56,820 nt of DNA from JBBQKF01 sp038326615 (GCA_038326615.1 JBBQKF010000009.1:1-56820), one strand, 5' to 3'. Numbered from the stretch's first letter, positions 27,050 through 37,165 are shown. Numbers and translations: made by a program. Notes: a model not told the origin generated them from the sequence alone.

Positions 27050-29038
27050 TTAGTGAAGTACTATAATACTGTGAATATATAATTTATCAAGGGTGAGTAC
27101 AACAAATCCATCTTCATAGGAAAATTCAATCTTTTTGCCTTCAGGTTCTTCTGTCACCATTGATGGTTTTGGTGCCTTGATACGTATTTTAATATTACGA
27201 ATCTCAGGTATAAAATCCGTAAAGTTTCTTCTTTGTCCATCAGGCATATTAGTAGTGTTGACTAGATGAAGACAAATTTCCCCTTCCTGTGTTTTTCTTA
27301 AAGAAATATCAACGCTGTAAGAGGATTCAACAAAAACATCCGGCTTACTGAAAAGTTCTTTTGCTACTAACCCAAATATTTCTCTAAAATAGGGATGATG
27401 ATTATTAAAATAAAGCATAGGTAGATTCCCATAAACTCCTGCAATTTTGCCTTTACCAAGATTTCTGACTGTTATAGCAGGTTTTTTAAATACAGCATTC
27501 TTTGTTATCTCGCTAATCCCTTCCTCTCTAATATCCAGATAGGAACTTCTTGAAATATATCCCTTAGCTTCGTAACGATAGACAAGAGTTTTAGCATCAA
27601 TTAGTTCAACTTCATCCCAAACCTCTCTGGATGAAATAATTTTATCATCAATCACCAGGCTGGTATTAACAAATGTTTCTTTCTTTGCGAGTTTAACACC
27701 TAGTTGTTCCTCAAATAATTTTGAAGCATTAAGTCCACAGACAAATAAACTTCCACCATTATTTACATATTCGGTAAGTTCTGTTGCAAATTCAGCAGAA
27801 AGTATTTTGCAATCAGGCAAAATGATATAAGGATATTCATTCATTTTTCCTGTAATTTGATGCTCAGCCATTACATCACAAGAATATTGTTGTTCAAGCA
27901 TTGCATGAAGCACGCCTTCAATTTCCTGCAAGGTGTTACCCCACCATGTATATACCCTGTTTGATCTTTGTAATTGACTTAATGTTGGATATATAATAGC
28001 AACTTGAGGGATTGGAGATGTCCTGTATGAATATGTTTTGCGTTCTTTGCAAAATTCAGACACCTTTTTTGCAGTTCTTATAATATCATCTCCAACAAAT
28101 CCACCTCTTGTCGGGAGATAATAATTCATGTATCCGCCACCATGCATTAATACAACTGAGGCTTCCTGCATAAGCTGTTCGGGCATTTTTTTACATTCAT
28201 CCTGATTTTCTATAAGGTCAAATCCCCATGACTGAAGTTCCCAGTCAAGCCCAGTATTTTGAAGGTATCTGCATTCGGTTCTGGCTCTATCTACCGACAA
28301 AAATGGATCAAAATCTCCACTTATCATATCTACATTAGCAACTTTTTCTTTAGGCATCATTGTTGTATAGGCCCAGTTGCTGCACACATCAAGATCTGGC
28401 TTAAATTTGTGTAATTCATCTGTCCAGTGGCAAAGATATTTTTCAAATTGATTCCGGTGGAACTCTTTCCATTTCTGCCAGTTTGGATCTTTATCATCCA
28501 AAGGATAATTTTCGATTTCTGTAGTTTCCTTCCACACTTTTTTGGCCATAGGGCTATAATCAAACTGCGCTCCCCAGCATTCGCCATCAAGCCAAACTCC
28601 ATTTAAATCGTATTTCTCAACAACTTCTTTAAGTTGTGGAATCAAAAGTTTGTCAACATATTCCCCGAAAGTGCTGTTTGTAACTCCGTCAGTCTTTCCT
28701 TCACTTGTCTGTGCTCCATATTGCGGATTATTTCTAACCTGTACCCAATCCTGTAAACCAGAATAATGAATTGCAAGAGGTATGTTTCGTTTTTTCGTAG
28801 CAGCTCTTACAATTGCAAGGCTATCTTGCTGTATGTTTGGCGCTGCAACTCCGACTTTTGTCTCATACCCACAAATTCCTGGATGACCTTTGCAGTCATA
28901 TGTAACATAATCCGGTTTAGCAGCATCAAGCAATTTCCCTATATTTTCTTCGCTTATATCTGCACCGTAATTAAAATCTTCCTCGCTTGGGTGTAGATCA
29001 AGATGAACTCCAAAGAATGAATCTTTTCGTCTAATCAT
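27050..29038 (-). CDS. Cytoplasmic glycoside hydrolase, GH29/GHL6-like with trimerisation-like domain
   Basis: A 662-residue protein without a signal peptide. It begins with a TIM barrel (about 8-330): FFGVHLDLHP at the start, PDYVTYDCKGHPG, LAIHYSGLQDW, and GVWLDGECW with an Asp at the place of the GH29 nucleophile. A flavodoxin-like beta-galactosidase trimerisation-type domain follows (about 345-460; YPYIILPDCKILSAEF, VNNGGSLFVCG), then a C-terminal beta domain. This layout fits alpha-L-fucosidase-like and hypothetical GHL6-like enzymes; I cannot fix the family. It lies between the two solute-binding protein genes with gaps of 28 and 46 bp, so it probably hydrolyses an imported oligosaccharide. 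Confidence 0.75.
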   Translation of the reverse strand: MIRRKDSFFGVHLDLHPSEEDFNYGADISEENIGKLLDAAKPDYVTYDCKGHPGICGYETKVGVAAPNIQQDSLAIVRAATKKRNIPLAIHYSGLQDWVQVRNNPQYGAQTSEGKTDGVTNSTFGEYVDKLLIPQLKEVVEKYDLNGVWLDGECWGAQFDYSPMAKKVWKETTEIENYPLDDKDPNWQKWKEFHRNQFEKYLCHWTDELHKFKPDLDVCSNWAYTTMMPKEKVANVDMISGDFDPFLSVDRARTECRYLQNTGLDWELQSWGFDLIENQDECKKMPEQLMQEASVVLMHGGGYMNYYLPTRGGFVGDDIIRTAKKVSEFCKERKTYSYRTSPIPQVAIIYPTLSQLQRSNRVYTWWGNTLQEIEGVLHAMLEQQYSCDVMAEHQITGKMNEYPYIILPDCKILSAEFATELTEYVNNGGSLFVCGLNASKLFEEQLGVKLAKKETFVNTSLVIDDKIISSREVWDEVELIDAKTLVYRYEAKGYISRSSYLDIREEGISEITKNAVFKKPAITVRNLGKGKIAGVYGNLPMLYFNNHHPYFREIFGLVAKELFSKPDVFVESSYSVDISLRKTQEGEICLHLVNTTNMPDGQRRNFTDFIPEIRNIKIRIKAPKPSMVTEEPEGKKIEFSYEDGFVVLTLDKLYIHSIIVLH

Positions 29039-29084
29039 TGTAATGAATTCCTTTCAGTATATCCAGTAAGATTTTTTTTAATCT

Positions 29085-30575
29085 CTATTTTTTAACAGTC
29101 AAGTTAGCATAGAAATCATTAATAAGTGTTTTAGCCTGGTCTTCTTTTTCGGCGATAGCTGCTGCAGGTGTTTTTTGGTTTGAATAAACAGAATAATAAA
29201 TATTTCCATTTGGGTTTTTGTACCAGCCAACTATATCTGAAGATGTCCCAACAAGTGGAAAATATCCTGTAAGATCGAGTTTGTATCGATTTTCAGATAA
29301 TAGATATTCAACGATTTTCATTGACTCATCATCTCTTAGAACATTTGTGTACCTTGCTTTCCATGAATCTTTAGTATCATCAGCATATGGTGAAAATAAT
29401 GCATCCATTACTACAGATGCCATGTCTTCATCAGGATTATTATTTAGAATACCCCAGTTACGATTAAATTCTGCTGGAACTATGTAGTCTTTCATTTCTG
29501 GGCCCATTGGGAATGGAATCAATCCAAAATCGTCTTCCATAAATTGATAATAAATGTCTGTAGTATAAAATGGTGCGCTAATCATTGCATAAATGCGATT
29601 TGTGAACTGTTCAAACTGATATCTCCAGTCTGCTGTCACATTCACAGGTTCCATAACCTTTGATTTATAAAGAAGGTCTTGCAAAAATTCAAGCCCTGCA
29701 ATAGTATTTGGGTTATTCATTGTAAATCTCAGTTTACCTTCGCTGTCTTCTGACATTATGGTTCCATTATTTGACAATATCAGCGAGCGTTCTGTCTCAG
29801 CACCGCCAAGGCCCCATTGCTCAACTGTTCCATCAGATCCTATTTTTGTTGCTTGAGCGGCAACTTCCTTCATTTTATTCCATGTCCATTCCTTTTTTTC
29901 ATAAATTTCATATAGGTTTGGAAGATTTTGCTCTTCAAATAAAGTCTTGTTCCAGAAAATAACGTTTTGAAGTTCAACGGGGGCTGCTTTTACTCCATAT
30001 ATATTTTTTGCAAGTTTTGAAGCTACAATCTGGGTCGGATGCCATTTTTCATCTTTAATATTCAATCCTGTCTTTAACTGATTTAATGGTTTTATGAATC
30101 CAGGGTACACCAGTACTGAAAGCCATCTGCTATCTATCTCAATTATATCAGCAAATTTCGTTCCTGCTTGAGCGGCAGTAGATATTTTATCACAGAAAAG
30201 GCCATGTTCAGAGGTTGCAGTTTCAATTTTAACGTTAAGACTTTTTTCAACCTCACTTACTCTTGCAAGCCATTTGTCTCCTGCTTCAGTTGTGCCAGGC
30301 TCCAAGAATAAATCATGTATCCATGGAGAACCTATAATAACTTTCTTCCCTCCAAAATCATATTTGTCCTTCTCGGGCGTTCTTTGTGCAAAAGCAACGT
30401 CCTTTAAAGCATTTGCCCTAAGTTGAGAAATTTCATCAATGCTTGCAGACTGACTATTGCTAGTCTTGCTTGTTGAGTTACTATTGGTTTTAGTGGTTTT
30501 AGTACATGCTGAAAATGAACTTAATGTGAGAGCCATTGTCACCGTAATAATCAAGAAAGATTTTAATTTTTTCAT
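29085..30575 (-). CDS. ABC sugar-binding lipoprotein
   Basis: A 496-residue protein with a lipoprotein signal (hydrophobic about 6-19, lipobox FSAC with Cys at about 24), a Ser/Asn/Thr-rich tether, and a family-1 solute-binding domain to the end (ADIIEIDSRWLSVLVYPG, WNKTLFEEQNLPNLYEI, YEKKEWTWNKMKEVAAQA). It is a normal-length binding protein, in contrast to the fused one 3 kb away. It lies 40 bp behind the MalG-type permease at 30.6 kb and probably works with it. The missing MalF-type partner may be the one at 16.3 kb. Confidence 0.9.
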   Translation of the reverse strand: MKKLKSFLIITVTMALTLSSFSACTKTTKTNSNSTSKTSNSQSASIDEISQLRANALKDVAFAQRTPEKDKYDFGGKKVIIGSPWIHDLFLEPGTTEAGDKWLARVSEVEKSLNVKIETATSEHGLFCDKISTAAQAGTKFADIIEIDSRWLSVLVYPGFIKPLNQLKTGLNIKDEKWHPTQIVASKLAKNIYGVKAAPVELQNVIFWNKTLFEEQNLPNLYEIYEKKEWTWNKMKEVAAQATKIGSDGTVEQWGLGGAETERSLILSNNGTIMSEDSEGKLRFTMNNPNTIAGLEFLQDLLYKSKVMEPVNVTADWRYQFEQFTNRIYAMISAPFYTTDIYYQFMEDDFGLIPFPMGPEMKDYIVPAEFNRNWGILNNNPDEDMASVVMDALFSPYADDTKDSWKARYTNVLRDDESMKIVEYLLSENRYKLDLTGYFPLVGTSSDIVGWYKNPNGNIYYSVYSNQKTPAAAIAEKEDQAKTLINDFYANLTVKK

Positions 30576-30615
30576 TGCTATACCTCCGATTTTATTATTG
30601 GTTGCTAAATTTGGT

Positions 30616-31554
30616 TTATCCTACAATTCCGCTTCGTTCAATCCCTTCAACTAAAAAGTTTTGAAGTATCAGATAAAGTATTATAATTGGGATGACTATA
30701 AGAAATGCACCTGTATTCCTCATCATAGAAGACCTTATCGGGTCAAGATAGGCTGTTATTGCCGGCAGCATTGCTGCCATTAATTTTGTCTGCGATGCGA
30801 GCAAATTAGTAAAATAGTTATCTGTCCATTGCCATGCAAATGCAAACATTGAAACGGTAATCATAATAGGAACAGCGCCTGGTAAAATAATTTGTCCAAA
30901 TGACCGGAAAGCTCCGGCACCATCAATTGATGCTGCCTCTTCGAAAACTTTAGGAACACCTTTAAAGTATTGACGTAATAAATAAATATATAACCCATTT
31001 CGAAACCCCACCCCTAATCCACTCATTATAAGAAATGGCCATATAGTATTTAACAAATTATTAGAATGCCCTGTGATAGCATTTAGTATTCCAAAAATAT
31101 CAAAATCTTTAAATCTTATAAACACTGAAAGCCCTACTGTCTGAGGCGGTACAATTAGAGTAAAAATAACAATTCCAAACAGTATTTTGTTCCCAGGAAA
31201 TTTGAACCTTGCAAACCCATAGGCTGCAAGAGTGCAACTTACAACTGTTAAAGCAGAGACCGCTATTGAAAGCGTTAATGTTAAAGGCAATGTTTCCTGC
31301 CACTTAAGTTTAGTTAAAACAGCATTAATATTGTCTAAAGAAAAATTTCTTGGAAGGTATCGCACAGTTGGGTCATATAAATCTGTTTCAGCCATAAATG
31401 ATACTATGAATTTCATCAAGAACGGATAAATAATCATAAAGCAAATACCAAACACAATTACACCACGAACAATTTTATATAATATTGCTAATAAAGCTTT
31501 CTTGTTCATCACGTGCTTAAATTTTTCTAATGCTTTACTTGCTAAGGAATTCAC
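30616..31554 (-). CDS. Carbohydrate ABC permease, MalG type (second importer)
   Basis: A 312-residue protein with six membrane helices and the EAA loop VFEEAASIDGAGAFRSFGQI followed by LPGAVP. It belongs to the MalG half-type; no MalF-type gene is beside it, which is unusual because the two halves are nearly always adjacent. Upstream (54 bp) is the GxGYxYP lipoprotein gene and downstream (40 bp) the binding lipoprotein. The likely partner is the isolated MalF-type permease at 16325-17209 in the same run. Confidence 0.9.
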   Translation of the reverse strand: MNSLASKALEKFKHVMNKKALLAILYKIVRGVIVFGICFMIIYPFLMKFIVSFMAETDLYDPTVRYLPRNFSLDNINAVLTKLKWQETLPLTLTLSIAVSALTVVSCTLAAYGFARFKFPGNKILFGIVIFTLIVPPQTVGLSVFIRFKDFDIFGILNAITGHSNNLLNTIWPFLIMSGLGVGFRNGLYIYLLRQYFKGVPKVFEEAASIDGAGAFRSFGQIILPGAVPIMITVSMFAFAWQWTDNYFTNLLASQTKLMAAMLPAITAYLDPIRSSMMRNTGAFLIVIPIIILYLILQNFLVEGIERSGIVG

Positions 31555-31608
31555 AAAATGTCACCGCCTCTGTTCTTTCGCATTTTTTATATTTCGAATA
31601 TGATTTTT

Positions 31609-33660
31609 CTATCTATATAAAGAGCCTAAATGATTTGAGCTAACAGCAACATAATTTGGTCCTAGTCTGTTACAAAGTTCTTCAAGAGAATTAGGTCTGA
31701 CAAACCAGTTTGTACAAAACACATGCATGAATTTTTGGTTGGCTGTAGGAATTGCTTTTATATCATTTACTAGAATATTAAGATAATAATCCTGTGAAGT
31801 TTCATTTAACAGATGATTTGCAATTTCATCAACCGCATTAAACAAAGGAACTCCTGCAACGTTTTCTATTGAATTTTGCCATGGGATATTTCTTCTTGTG
31901 TTTTTACCATATTCTCCAAGAATACAATTGAATGTCGGGTTTGTACTCTTCATTGCATTAACAGCTATTGCAAGATCTGCAAGTTCCGCGGTTCTGTTCT
32001 GAAGATAATCTCTATAATAGCTCCAAAGAATGTGTTGCGAGTTAGTTCCTAATTTTTTCTGATACATGCCTGTGGTTTTGTAAAATTTTGTTAATTCAGC
32101 GTTTCTGTCCGTCCCGGCTGGTAAAAACTTGCCGTATGCACTAATTAACATATATCCCCATCCAGATGTCGCTCCTACAAAACTATCCATATCTGACGAA
32201 GTATTAAACAAGTAACTGACAACTCCAGGCAACATATCTACGGCTCCAGGCCCGATTGACCAAGAAATATTAACAGCACCTCTTGAAGCTTCGTTCCACC
32301 AACGTGAAGTCGTTAATCCAAATCCTCCGTCAACTGCCTCATTGACATAACACATATTGTCTCCGTCTGAGACATGTAGTGTCATGTATTTTTTACTCGC
32401 ACTATAGGTAGGTTTTATTGGAGATAGTACAGGTTTCGATGGTTTTAACGGAAGTCCTTCTTGAAAACTCATGTTTTGCACACCCTTTTCGGCGGTAGTC
32501 AATGCAGCTTTACCATATCCACTGGTAAGGTGAATATATACATGCTCGTTTGCAGCTTGATCTCCACCAGTTTTGACGAAGGATAGTGATCCACCCATAG
32601 AAGGTTTATTTCTTTGCGCACTATGCTCATCACTCCATGTTGGTATGTCCCAACATCCAACAACCATACCATTTGTTCCGGTGCTAATAAAAACCTCTCT
32701 GAATTTATCTTTTACTGTCTGTGGACAGCCACTCCAATAGAATATTGGAATTATTTTGTTCATAACATAGTAATCAACTTCTCTTAAGCATGAAGGGTGC
32801 TGAATAGCCATTGGAGCACCTTTTCTGCTAAGTATAGGATAAGTGTCTATAACCCAGATATATGCATCGGCCTGACTTGACCATCTCCCCAATGTTTTAC
32901 CACCAGTTGTGGCATCAAAAATGACTGGCAATTTTGCAAAATTTGCTCGCTGACTTTTTGGAACTGGGATGAGATTTTCTGCTGCACAAATTCCTGTATA
33001 TACATTTATTAGCATGCTCCAAATTTCCTGATTAATTATAGAATCATCATATATAAGAAGCCCTTTAACATTATAATAATCAGTATCTCCCATTATCATT
33101 TGGTAAACATCATTAACCGATTTGTTTACTGGAGAAAACCCATATAATTCTGTATCTTTCCATCGGTTCATCCACTCTGCATCTGAAGCTTCCCAGTTAA
33201 GAAAAATTCTTGATTGCTTTCGATTCGCAAGACCTTCAAACGCTGGAAGCATGTATCTTTGCCAACGTGGCATAGAAGTAGGAACACTTATGACAAATGG
33301 TGTCTTTGAAGGGGAAAGATTTGTAGACTTAGGAACTGGATTCGCAAAACTAATTGTTGAAAAATAGTCCTTATACACTTGCTTTCCACTTCCTGGTGTT
33401 GTTGTTGGAGTACTGTTCGAAATTACTGATGAGCCAGTATTGTTACTATTCGCTTCTGATTGTATTGAATTTGATGGATTGCTTGTGCTGTCTGAAACAA
33501 CAGTACCACTCTCTGATTCCGATTCAATTTCTGAGATAACTGCACTACTATCATCAATGATTGGTCTTCTTGTTGCTCCATCACTACATCCTGTTGTTAA
33601 GGATATACTTAATGTTACTGCTACAATTAATGACAGTACCTTTCTCTTTTTGATGCTCAC
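31609..33660 (-). CDS. GxGYxYP-type lipoprotein, putative glycan-active enzyme
   Basis: The 683-residue protein starts at GTG 33660, fixed by GGAGG seven bases upstream; the longer open frame before it has no ribosome site. The N-terminus MSIKKRKVLSLIVAVTLSIS ends in the lipobox LTTGC, followed by a Ser/Asn-rich tether (to about 120). The rest is an alpha/beta protein with NVKGLLIYDDSIINQEIWS, the strand YMTLHVSDGDNMCYVNE (an Asp-rich motif probably at the active site) and SGWGYMLISAYGKF, which I read as the GxGYxYP region. The family is predicted to be carbohydrate-active and is often encoded with glycoside hydrolases; no reaction is established as far as I know. It is exposed outside the cell by its lipid anchor. 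Confidence 0.75.
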   Translation of the reverse strand: MSIKKRKVLSLIVAVTLSISLTTGCSDGATRRPIIDDSSAVISEIESESESGTVVSDSTSNPSNSIQSEANSNNTGSSVISNSTPTTTPGSGKQVYKDYFSTISFANPVPKSTNLSPSKTPFVISVPTSMPRWQRYMLPAFEGLANRKQSRIFLNWEASDAEWMNRWKDTELYGFSPVNKSVNDVYQMIMGDTDYYNVKGLLIYDDSIINQEIWSMLINVYTGICAAENLIPVPKSQRANFAKLPVIFDATTGGKTLGRWSSQADAYIWVIDTYPILSRKGAPMAIQHPSCLREVDYYVMNKIIPIFYWSGCPQTVKDKFREVFISTGTNGMVVGCWDIPTWSDEHSAQRNKPSMGGSLSFVKTGGDQAANEHVYIHLTSGYGKAALTTAEKGVQNMSFQEGLPLKPSKPVLSPIKPTYSASKKYMTLHVSDGDNMCYVNEAVDGGFGLTTSRWWNEASRGAVNISWSIGPGAVDMLPGVVSYLFNTSSDMDSFVGATSGWGYMLISAYGKFLPAGTDRNAELTKFYKTTGMYQKKLGTNSQHILWSYYRDYLQNRTAELADLAIAVNAMKSTNPTFNCILGEYGKNTRRNIPWQNSIENVAGVPLFNAVDEIANHLLNETSQDYYLNILVNDIKAIPTANQKFMHVFCTNWFVRPNSLEELCNRLGPNYVAVSSNHLGSLYR

Positions 33661-33694
33661 TGTTTTTCCTCCAATATCCAATTCCAAAATTAAA

Positions 33695-35464
33695 TTATTT
33701 CTTATTAAATAATATTTTCTTTTTGAATAATATAAACACAATAATACCAGCTAGTACAAGTATTCCTGCAATTATTCCTATTATTAAAAGAATTGAATTA
33801 TTACTCTCATTTGGTGCATCAATCGATAACATCGTATATTTCTCACCATTTTTAGCTATAGCAATTTTCATTGAATCATTAACATTTGTGTCAACATTAG
33901 TTATTTCTTTGTCGTTGCCATCGACTATCGTAAAAGTATATCCTTCTCCTAGTTTAAAACTATCTTTCAGATCTTTTACAGTCAATTTATTAGTCAACCG
34001 AACAATTTTAGATCCATAATCTATCGTAATATCTGCAAATGAAGGTTTTATAACGGATGAATCAATTACAATACCATCGTTGCTTACTACTGAACTGCTG
34101 TCTTTTGAAATTTGCGAATCCTGACTTTCAATAGTTGATTCACTACTTGTTGATGAGTCACTAGATGATTCCACAACAGAACCGGTTGATGAATTTATTG
34201 CGGAGGATCCAGCTGCGCTTGAAGTTTTACTACTTGTTGTACCTTTTGTAGGCGTAGGAGTAGGAGTGTTTGCAAGTTTAAATTCCATTGCACCAGTCTT
34301 ACTAAAAATTTCAAGTGCACGAAGCATAAGACCGTTTTTAGCAGTTCCCTTTGTACCCTTTGTGTTATCGGAAAATTTTACAAAAACTGAGTTTTCACTA
34401 TTCTTCTTAAGATATGAAGCTAAATCTATAATTTCATCAGCTTTGTATCCACCGGAAGCCATTAATTTCTTTCCTGTTGCAGCAGTTGTCCAAGGTCCAT
34501 TTTCGCTATTTGCTATTTCGATTTTATAGTCATCAGCAAGGCTCATGGTCAAAATTGCATCTGCTGTTGCACTATTAAAATCAAGTTTATATACAAAGTA
34601 AGTATCTTCAAGAACGGATCTATATACTGCTATATCTGTGTCTTGCCAAACAAATACTTCTGAACCTGAATCTTTAACTAGTAGTTTACTATCTGAATTG
34701 GTTTTATCAAAAATAAAATTATAAATTGGTTTTAATACTTCCATATCATCCATTATTAGTGGAATTGCCTGAATTGGTCCAGGTGCTAAAAACGCATATG
34801 CATGAAATTCCTTTAATGGAGCCGATTGCTTTATCCCTTGATCAAATCCTGGATTAGCTCCTGCATACTTTGGAGATGAGTGAAATCCAATCATTCCTTT
34901 ATATTGTGTGTTAGGGCTATCTTGTTGCTCAAATGACATTAATCTTGTGACACCGGTGAATTTTTGCCATTGTGTTGTCAGAGGCCCTGAATATATTGCT
35001 TCATCCTGATAGTGTAATAATTCATCACCTTGATCAGCACCAAGTGCAAGTATTAATTGGACTGATGGGTTAACACCTGCTGGAATACTTTCAGCTTTAA
35101 TCCATGCTGAAAATAAATATGCGCTACCAACTTTAGGGATTTCATTCGGTATAAATTGATATTCTGCTCTTGCCCATGCAGTTAACGAACCACCCTCGAC
35201 TTGATTTCCCTGTACTATTTTGAGTGCTTTACTTCCATTTCTTCCAATTCCGTTCACAACTGAAGCGTTACCGCCTACTGTACCCAAAATTCTAGCCGCA
35301 GTTGCATTGCCAACGTGTTTAGGTAACCAGCCGGTCATTCCACTCTCAAACCCTGGGTTTGATATTATGTTAGTTGAGACTGCAGCATTAACAAAAATTG
35401 ATTGTAGTGAAAATGAAATCAACATTGTTATTGCCAAAAAACTTACGAAGCGCTTACTTTTCAT
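33695..35464 (-). CDS. Membrane-anchored surface protein with CBM-like domain, first gene of the glycan run
   Basis: A 589-residue protein starting at ATG 35464 with AGGAGG upstream. It has a signal peptide (about 1-28), a CBM4/9-like jelly-roll domain (about 30-240; NIISNPGFESGMTGWLP is the usual opening), a second beta domain (about 245-390, VYKLDFNSATADAILTMSL), a Ser/Thr-rich stalk (about 400-475), a small alpha/beta domain (about 480-550) and a C-terminal membrane helix with KKK tail (about 556-589). It is built to display binding domains away from the membrane. Position at the head of the run suggests capture of glycan at the surface. No catalytic motif is seen. Confidence 0.75.
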   Translation of the reverse strand: MKSKRFVSFLAITMLISFSLQSIFVNAAVSTNIISNPGFESGMTGWLPKHVGNATAARILGTVGGNASVVNGIGRNGSKALKIVQGNQVEGGSLTAWARAEYQFIPNEIPKVGSAYLFSAWIKAESIPAGVNPSVQLILALGADQGDELLHYQDEAIYSGPLTTQWQKFTGVTRLMSFEQQDSPNTQYKGMIGFHSSPKYAGANPGFDQGIKQSAPLKEFHAYAFLAPGPIQAIPLIMDDMEVLKPIYNFIFDKTNSDSKLLVKDSGSEVFVWQDTDIAVYRSVLEDTYFVYKLDFNSATADAILTMSLADDYKIEIANSENGPWTTAATGKKLMASGGYKADEIIDLASYLKKNSENSVFVKFSDNTKGTKGTAKNGLMLRALEIFSKTGAMEFKLANTPTPTPTKGTTSSKTSSAAGSSAINSSTGSVVESSSDSSTSSESTIESQDSQISKDSSSVVSNDGIVIDSSVIKPSFADITIDYGSKIVRLTNKLTVKDLKDSFKLGEGYTFTIVDGNDKEITNVDTNVNDSMKIAIAKNGEKYTMLSIDAPNESNNSILLIIGIIAGILVLAGIIVFILFKKKILFNKK

Positions 35465-35504
35465 TGTGGTATCCTCCTAAATATTTTTATTGATCTTTTT
35501 GATT

Positions 35505-35540
35505 TAACTTTAATAACTTTAATAACTTTAATAACTTTAA
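35505..35540. repeat. Four tandem copies of TAACTTTAA
   Basis: Four perfect head-to-tail 9-bp copies lie 41 bp upstream of the start codon of the surface-protein gene, in the expected leader or promoter region. Copy-number change here would alter promoter-to-gene spacing. Confidence 0.85.
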
Positions 35541-35834
35541 TAAATGGTTTAGATAAAATATATTATATTATACATCTTAAGTCTATTTTATTTTTTTTAG
35601 AAATGTTTTAAATCATTTCTAGTAAATTTCATTTTTATTATTAGATTAGGCAAATTGGATTTTGGTAATTAAATATTCTTTACATCAATTGTTCTAATTA
35701 GCTGTTGTTATTAATTTCATTTGAGGTTTCTAAGGTAATATATCATCAGTTACATTAATTATTGTTAGATTTCTATTATTTTATTGCTTTATTTTAGTTT
35801 GTTATGTAGTTTTAGTTTAGGGTGTTTCTTTGAA

Positions 35835-35866
35835 ACAGGCGGTATGACCTTTGTCACGCCGCCTGT
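35835..35866 (-). terminator. Hairpin after the fibronectin-III gene
   Basis: ACAGGCGG pairs with CCGCCTGT, with an inner TGAC/GTCA stem; the hairpin begins 27 bp after the end of the minus-strand gene. The U run behind it is weak, so it is a probable rather than certain terminator. Confidence 0.55.
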
Positions 35867-35893
35867 CAAAGACGTTTTGTAATTTAAAACTTT

Positions 35894-37165
35894 CTATTTT
35901 ACTGCGAACTTTTTACGTAATGATATTGTCATTATTGCAATTCCTACAATCATAAATAACATTATAGGAGAAAAATTATCGCTTGTAGTCGGATTTTCAA
36001 CTGGGGTTGGTGTTGCTGTTGCTCCTGCAACTGCATTTGTCTTAAGCGTTACGTCAGCATATGTTGCTACATCCATACCATTTTCTGTAGCTACAGTAAC
36101 AGCAACAACGCTTACCATATATTCTGTGTTAGGACTAAGACCAGTAAGAGCAAGGGATGTTGTATCTTTCCCGCTAACGAAAGTTGTTGTTGGCTCTCCG
36201 CCATCTTCACTTACAAGAACTTTGTACCCACCAACATTTCCGAAAACCATACTGTTCATAGCTGCTGTCCAAGTTATAGTTGCTGTTGTGGTTGTTACTG
36301 CACTTGCAACTGGTGCTGCATTTACAGATTTTTGAACTACTTCATACTTAAGATTTCCACCACTCCACATGCTTCCTCCAATTGCATTTTGAATATCAAC
36401 TGGATTTACACCAAACGTTCCGATTGGAGCGCCACTCATATAAAAATCAGACTCACTTGCTGTTTCTCCTACTTCATTTGCAATATTATCTGGATGAACC
36501 GCAAGAACGTTATTAATTTCATTTGGTCTTGGATTGCCCCATACTCCAACTCCGGCACCTGTATTTTGTTCAACAACAATTACATAAACTTCGCCTGGAG
36601 TAAGAAGAACTGGTGTTGCAAGGTCTGTCCAGTTAAATCCCTTACCAGCAGCCAATGCAACAGTTTTGTCGGGTGCAACTGTTACTTCAGCAACCTTTGT
36701 CCAATTTCCGATTGTTCCCATTGCCGTTTGTAACTGAGCATTGTCAGAGCTATCTATAAAACCGACAACTTTCCATAATTGCACTTTTCTTGCGAAACTA
36801 CTTTCACCGCGATCACCTAAGCCGTCAGTTAATTTAGTTGCATCCATATAAACATCTCCTAGAGCATTTACATTGATGTAATTTCTAACTCTTACAATAA
36901 CTCCACTTGAGCCCCAACTACCACCATTATAGAGAGAGTTGATTGTTCTTCCACCCCATCCATAAAATGCAGCCATTGAATTGTCAGGGTAAGCAACTCC
37001 TCCTGTTCCCCAAACATAACTACCGAACAATTGATTTTCAATTGCAAGGTGATAGAGCTGTTTCTCTGCAGAAGCTGTTTCTGCTGCATATGAGGTTACC
37101 GTAGTAAGCCCCATGCAGAGTACAAGAGATAAAACGAGCAGAACTGATAGAATACGTTTTTTCAT
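35894..37165 (-). CDS. Secreted fibronectin type III protein with sortase-like C-terminus
   Basis: A 423-residue protein with a signal peptide (about 1-27, ending TSYAAE), an N-terminal beta domain (about 30-280) not recognised, one fibronectin type III domain (about 283-377; the TATITWTAAMNS and LTGLSPNTEYMVSVVAV strands are typical), a short TPTP linker, and an end like a sortase substrate: NPTTSDN at 391-397, a hydrophobic helix, then RKK. The motif departs from LPxTG but resembles NPxTxD-type signals of Clostridia. It probably sits on the wall and may hold or sense a glycan. It is monocistronic, with its own consensus promoter, and lies divergent to the GntR-type regulator. Confidence 0.75.
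   Translation of the reverse strand: MKKRILSVLLVLSLVLCMGLTTVTSYAAETASAEKQLYHLAIENQLFGSYVWGTGGVAYPDNSMAAFYGWGGRTINSLYNGGSWGSSGVIVRVRNYINVNALGDVYMDATKLTDGLGDRGESSFARKVQLWKVVGFIDSSDNAQLQTAMGTIGNWTKVAEVTVAPDKTVALAAGKGFNWTDLATPVLLTPGEVYVIVVEQNTGAGVGVWGNPRPNEINNVLAVHPDNIANEVGETASESDFYMSGAPIGTFGVNPVDIQNAIGGSMWSGGNLKYEVVQKSVNAAPVASAVTTTTATITWTAAMNSMVFGNVGGYKVLVSEDGGEPTTTFVSGKDTTSLALTGLSPNTEYMVSVVAVTVATENGMDVATYADVTLKTNAVAGATATPTPVENPTTSDNFSPIMLFMIVGIAIMTISLRKKFAVK

Larger units (their letters stand above)
35465..35893. other. 429-bp AT-rich intergenic region, probable promoter zone of the glycan run
   Basis: The promoter of the long minus-strand run should lie here. Several TATAAT-like stretches occur around 35553-35570 but none has a good -35 partner at 17 bp. 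A 9-bp tandem repeat and a hairpin are listed separately. No open frame of note. Confidence 0.4.
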
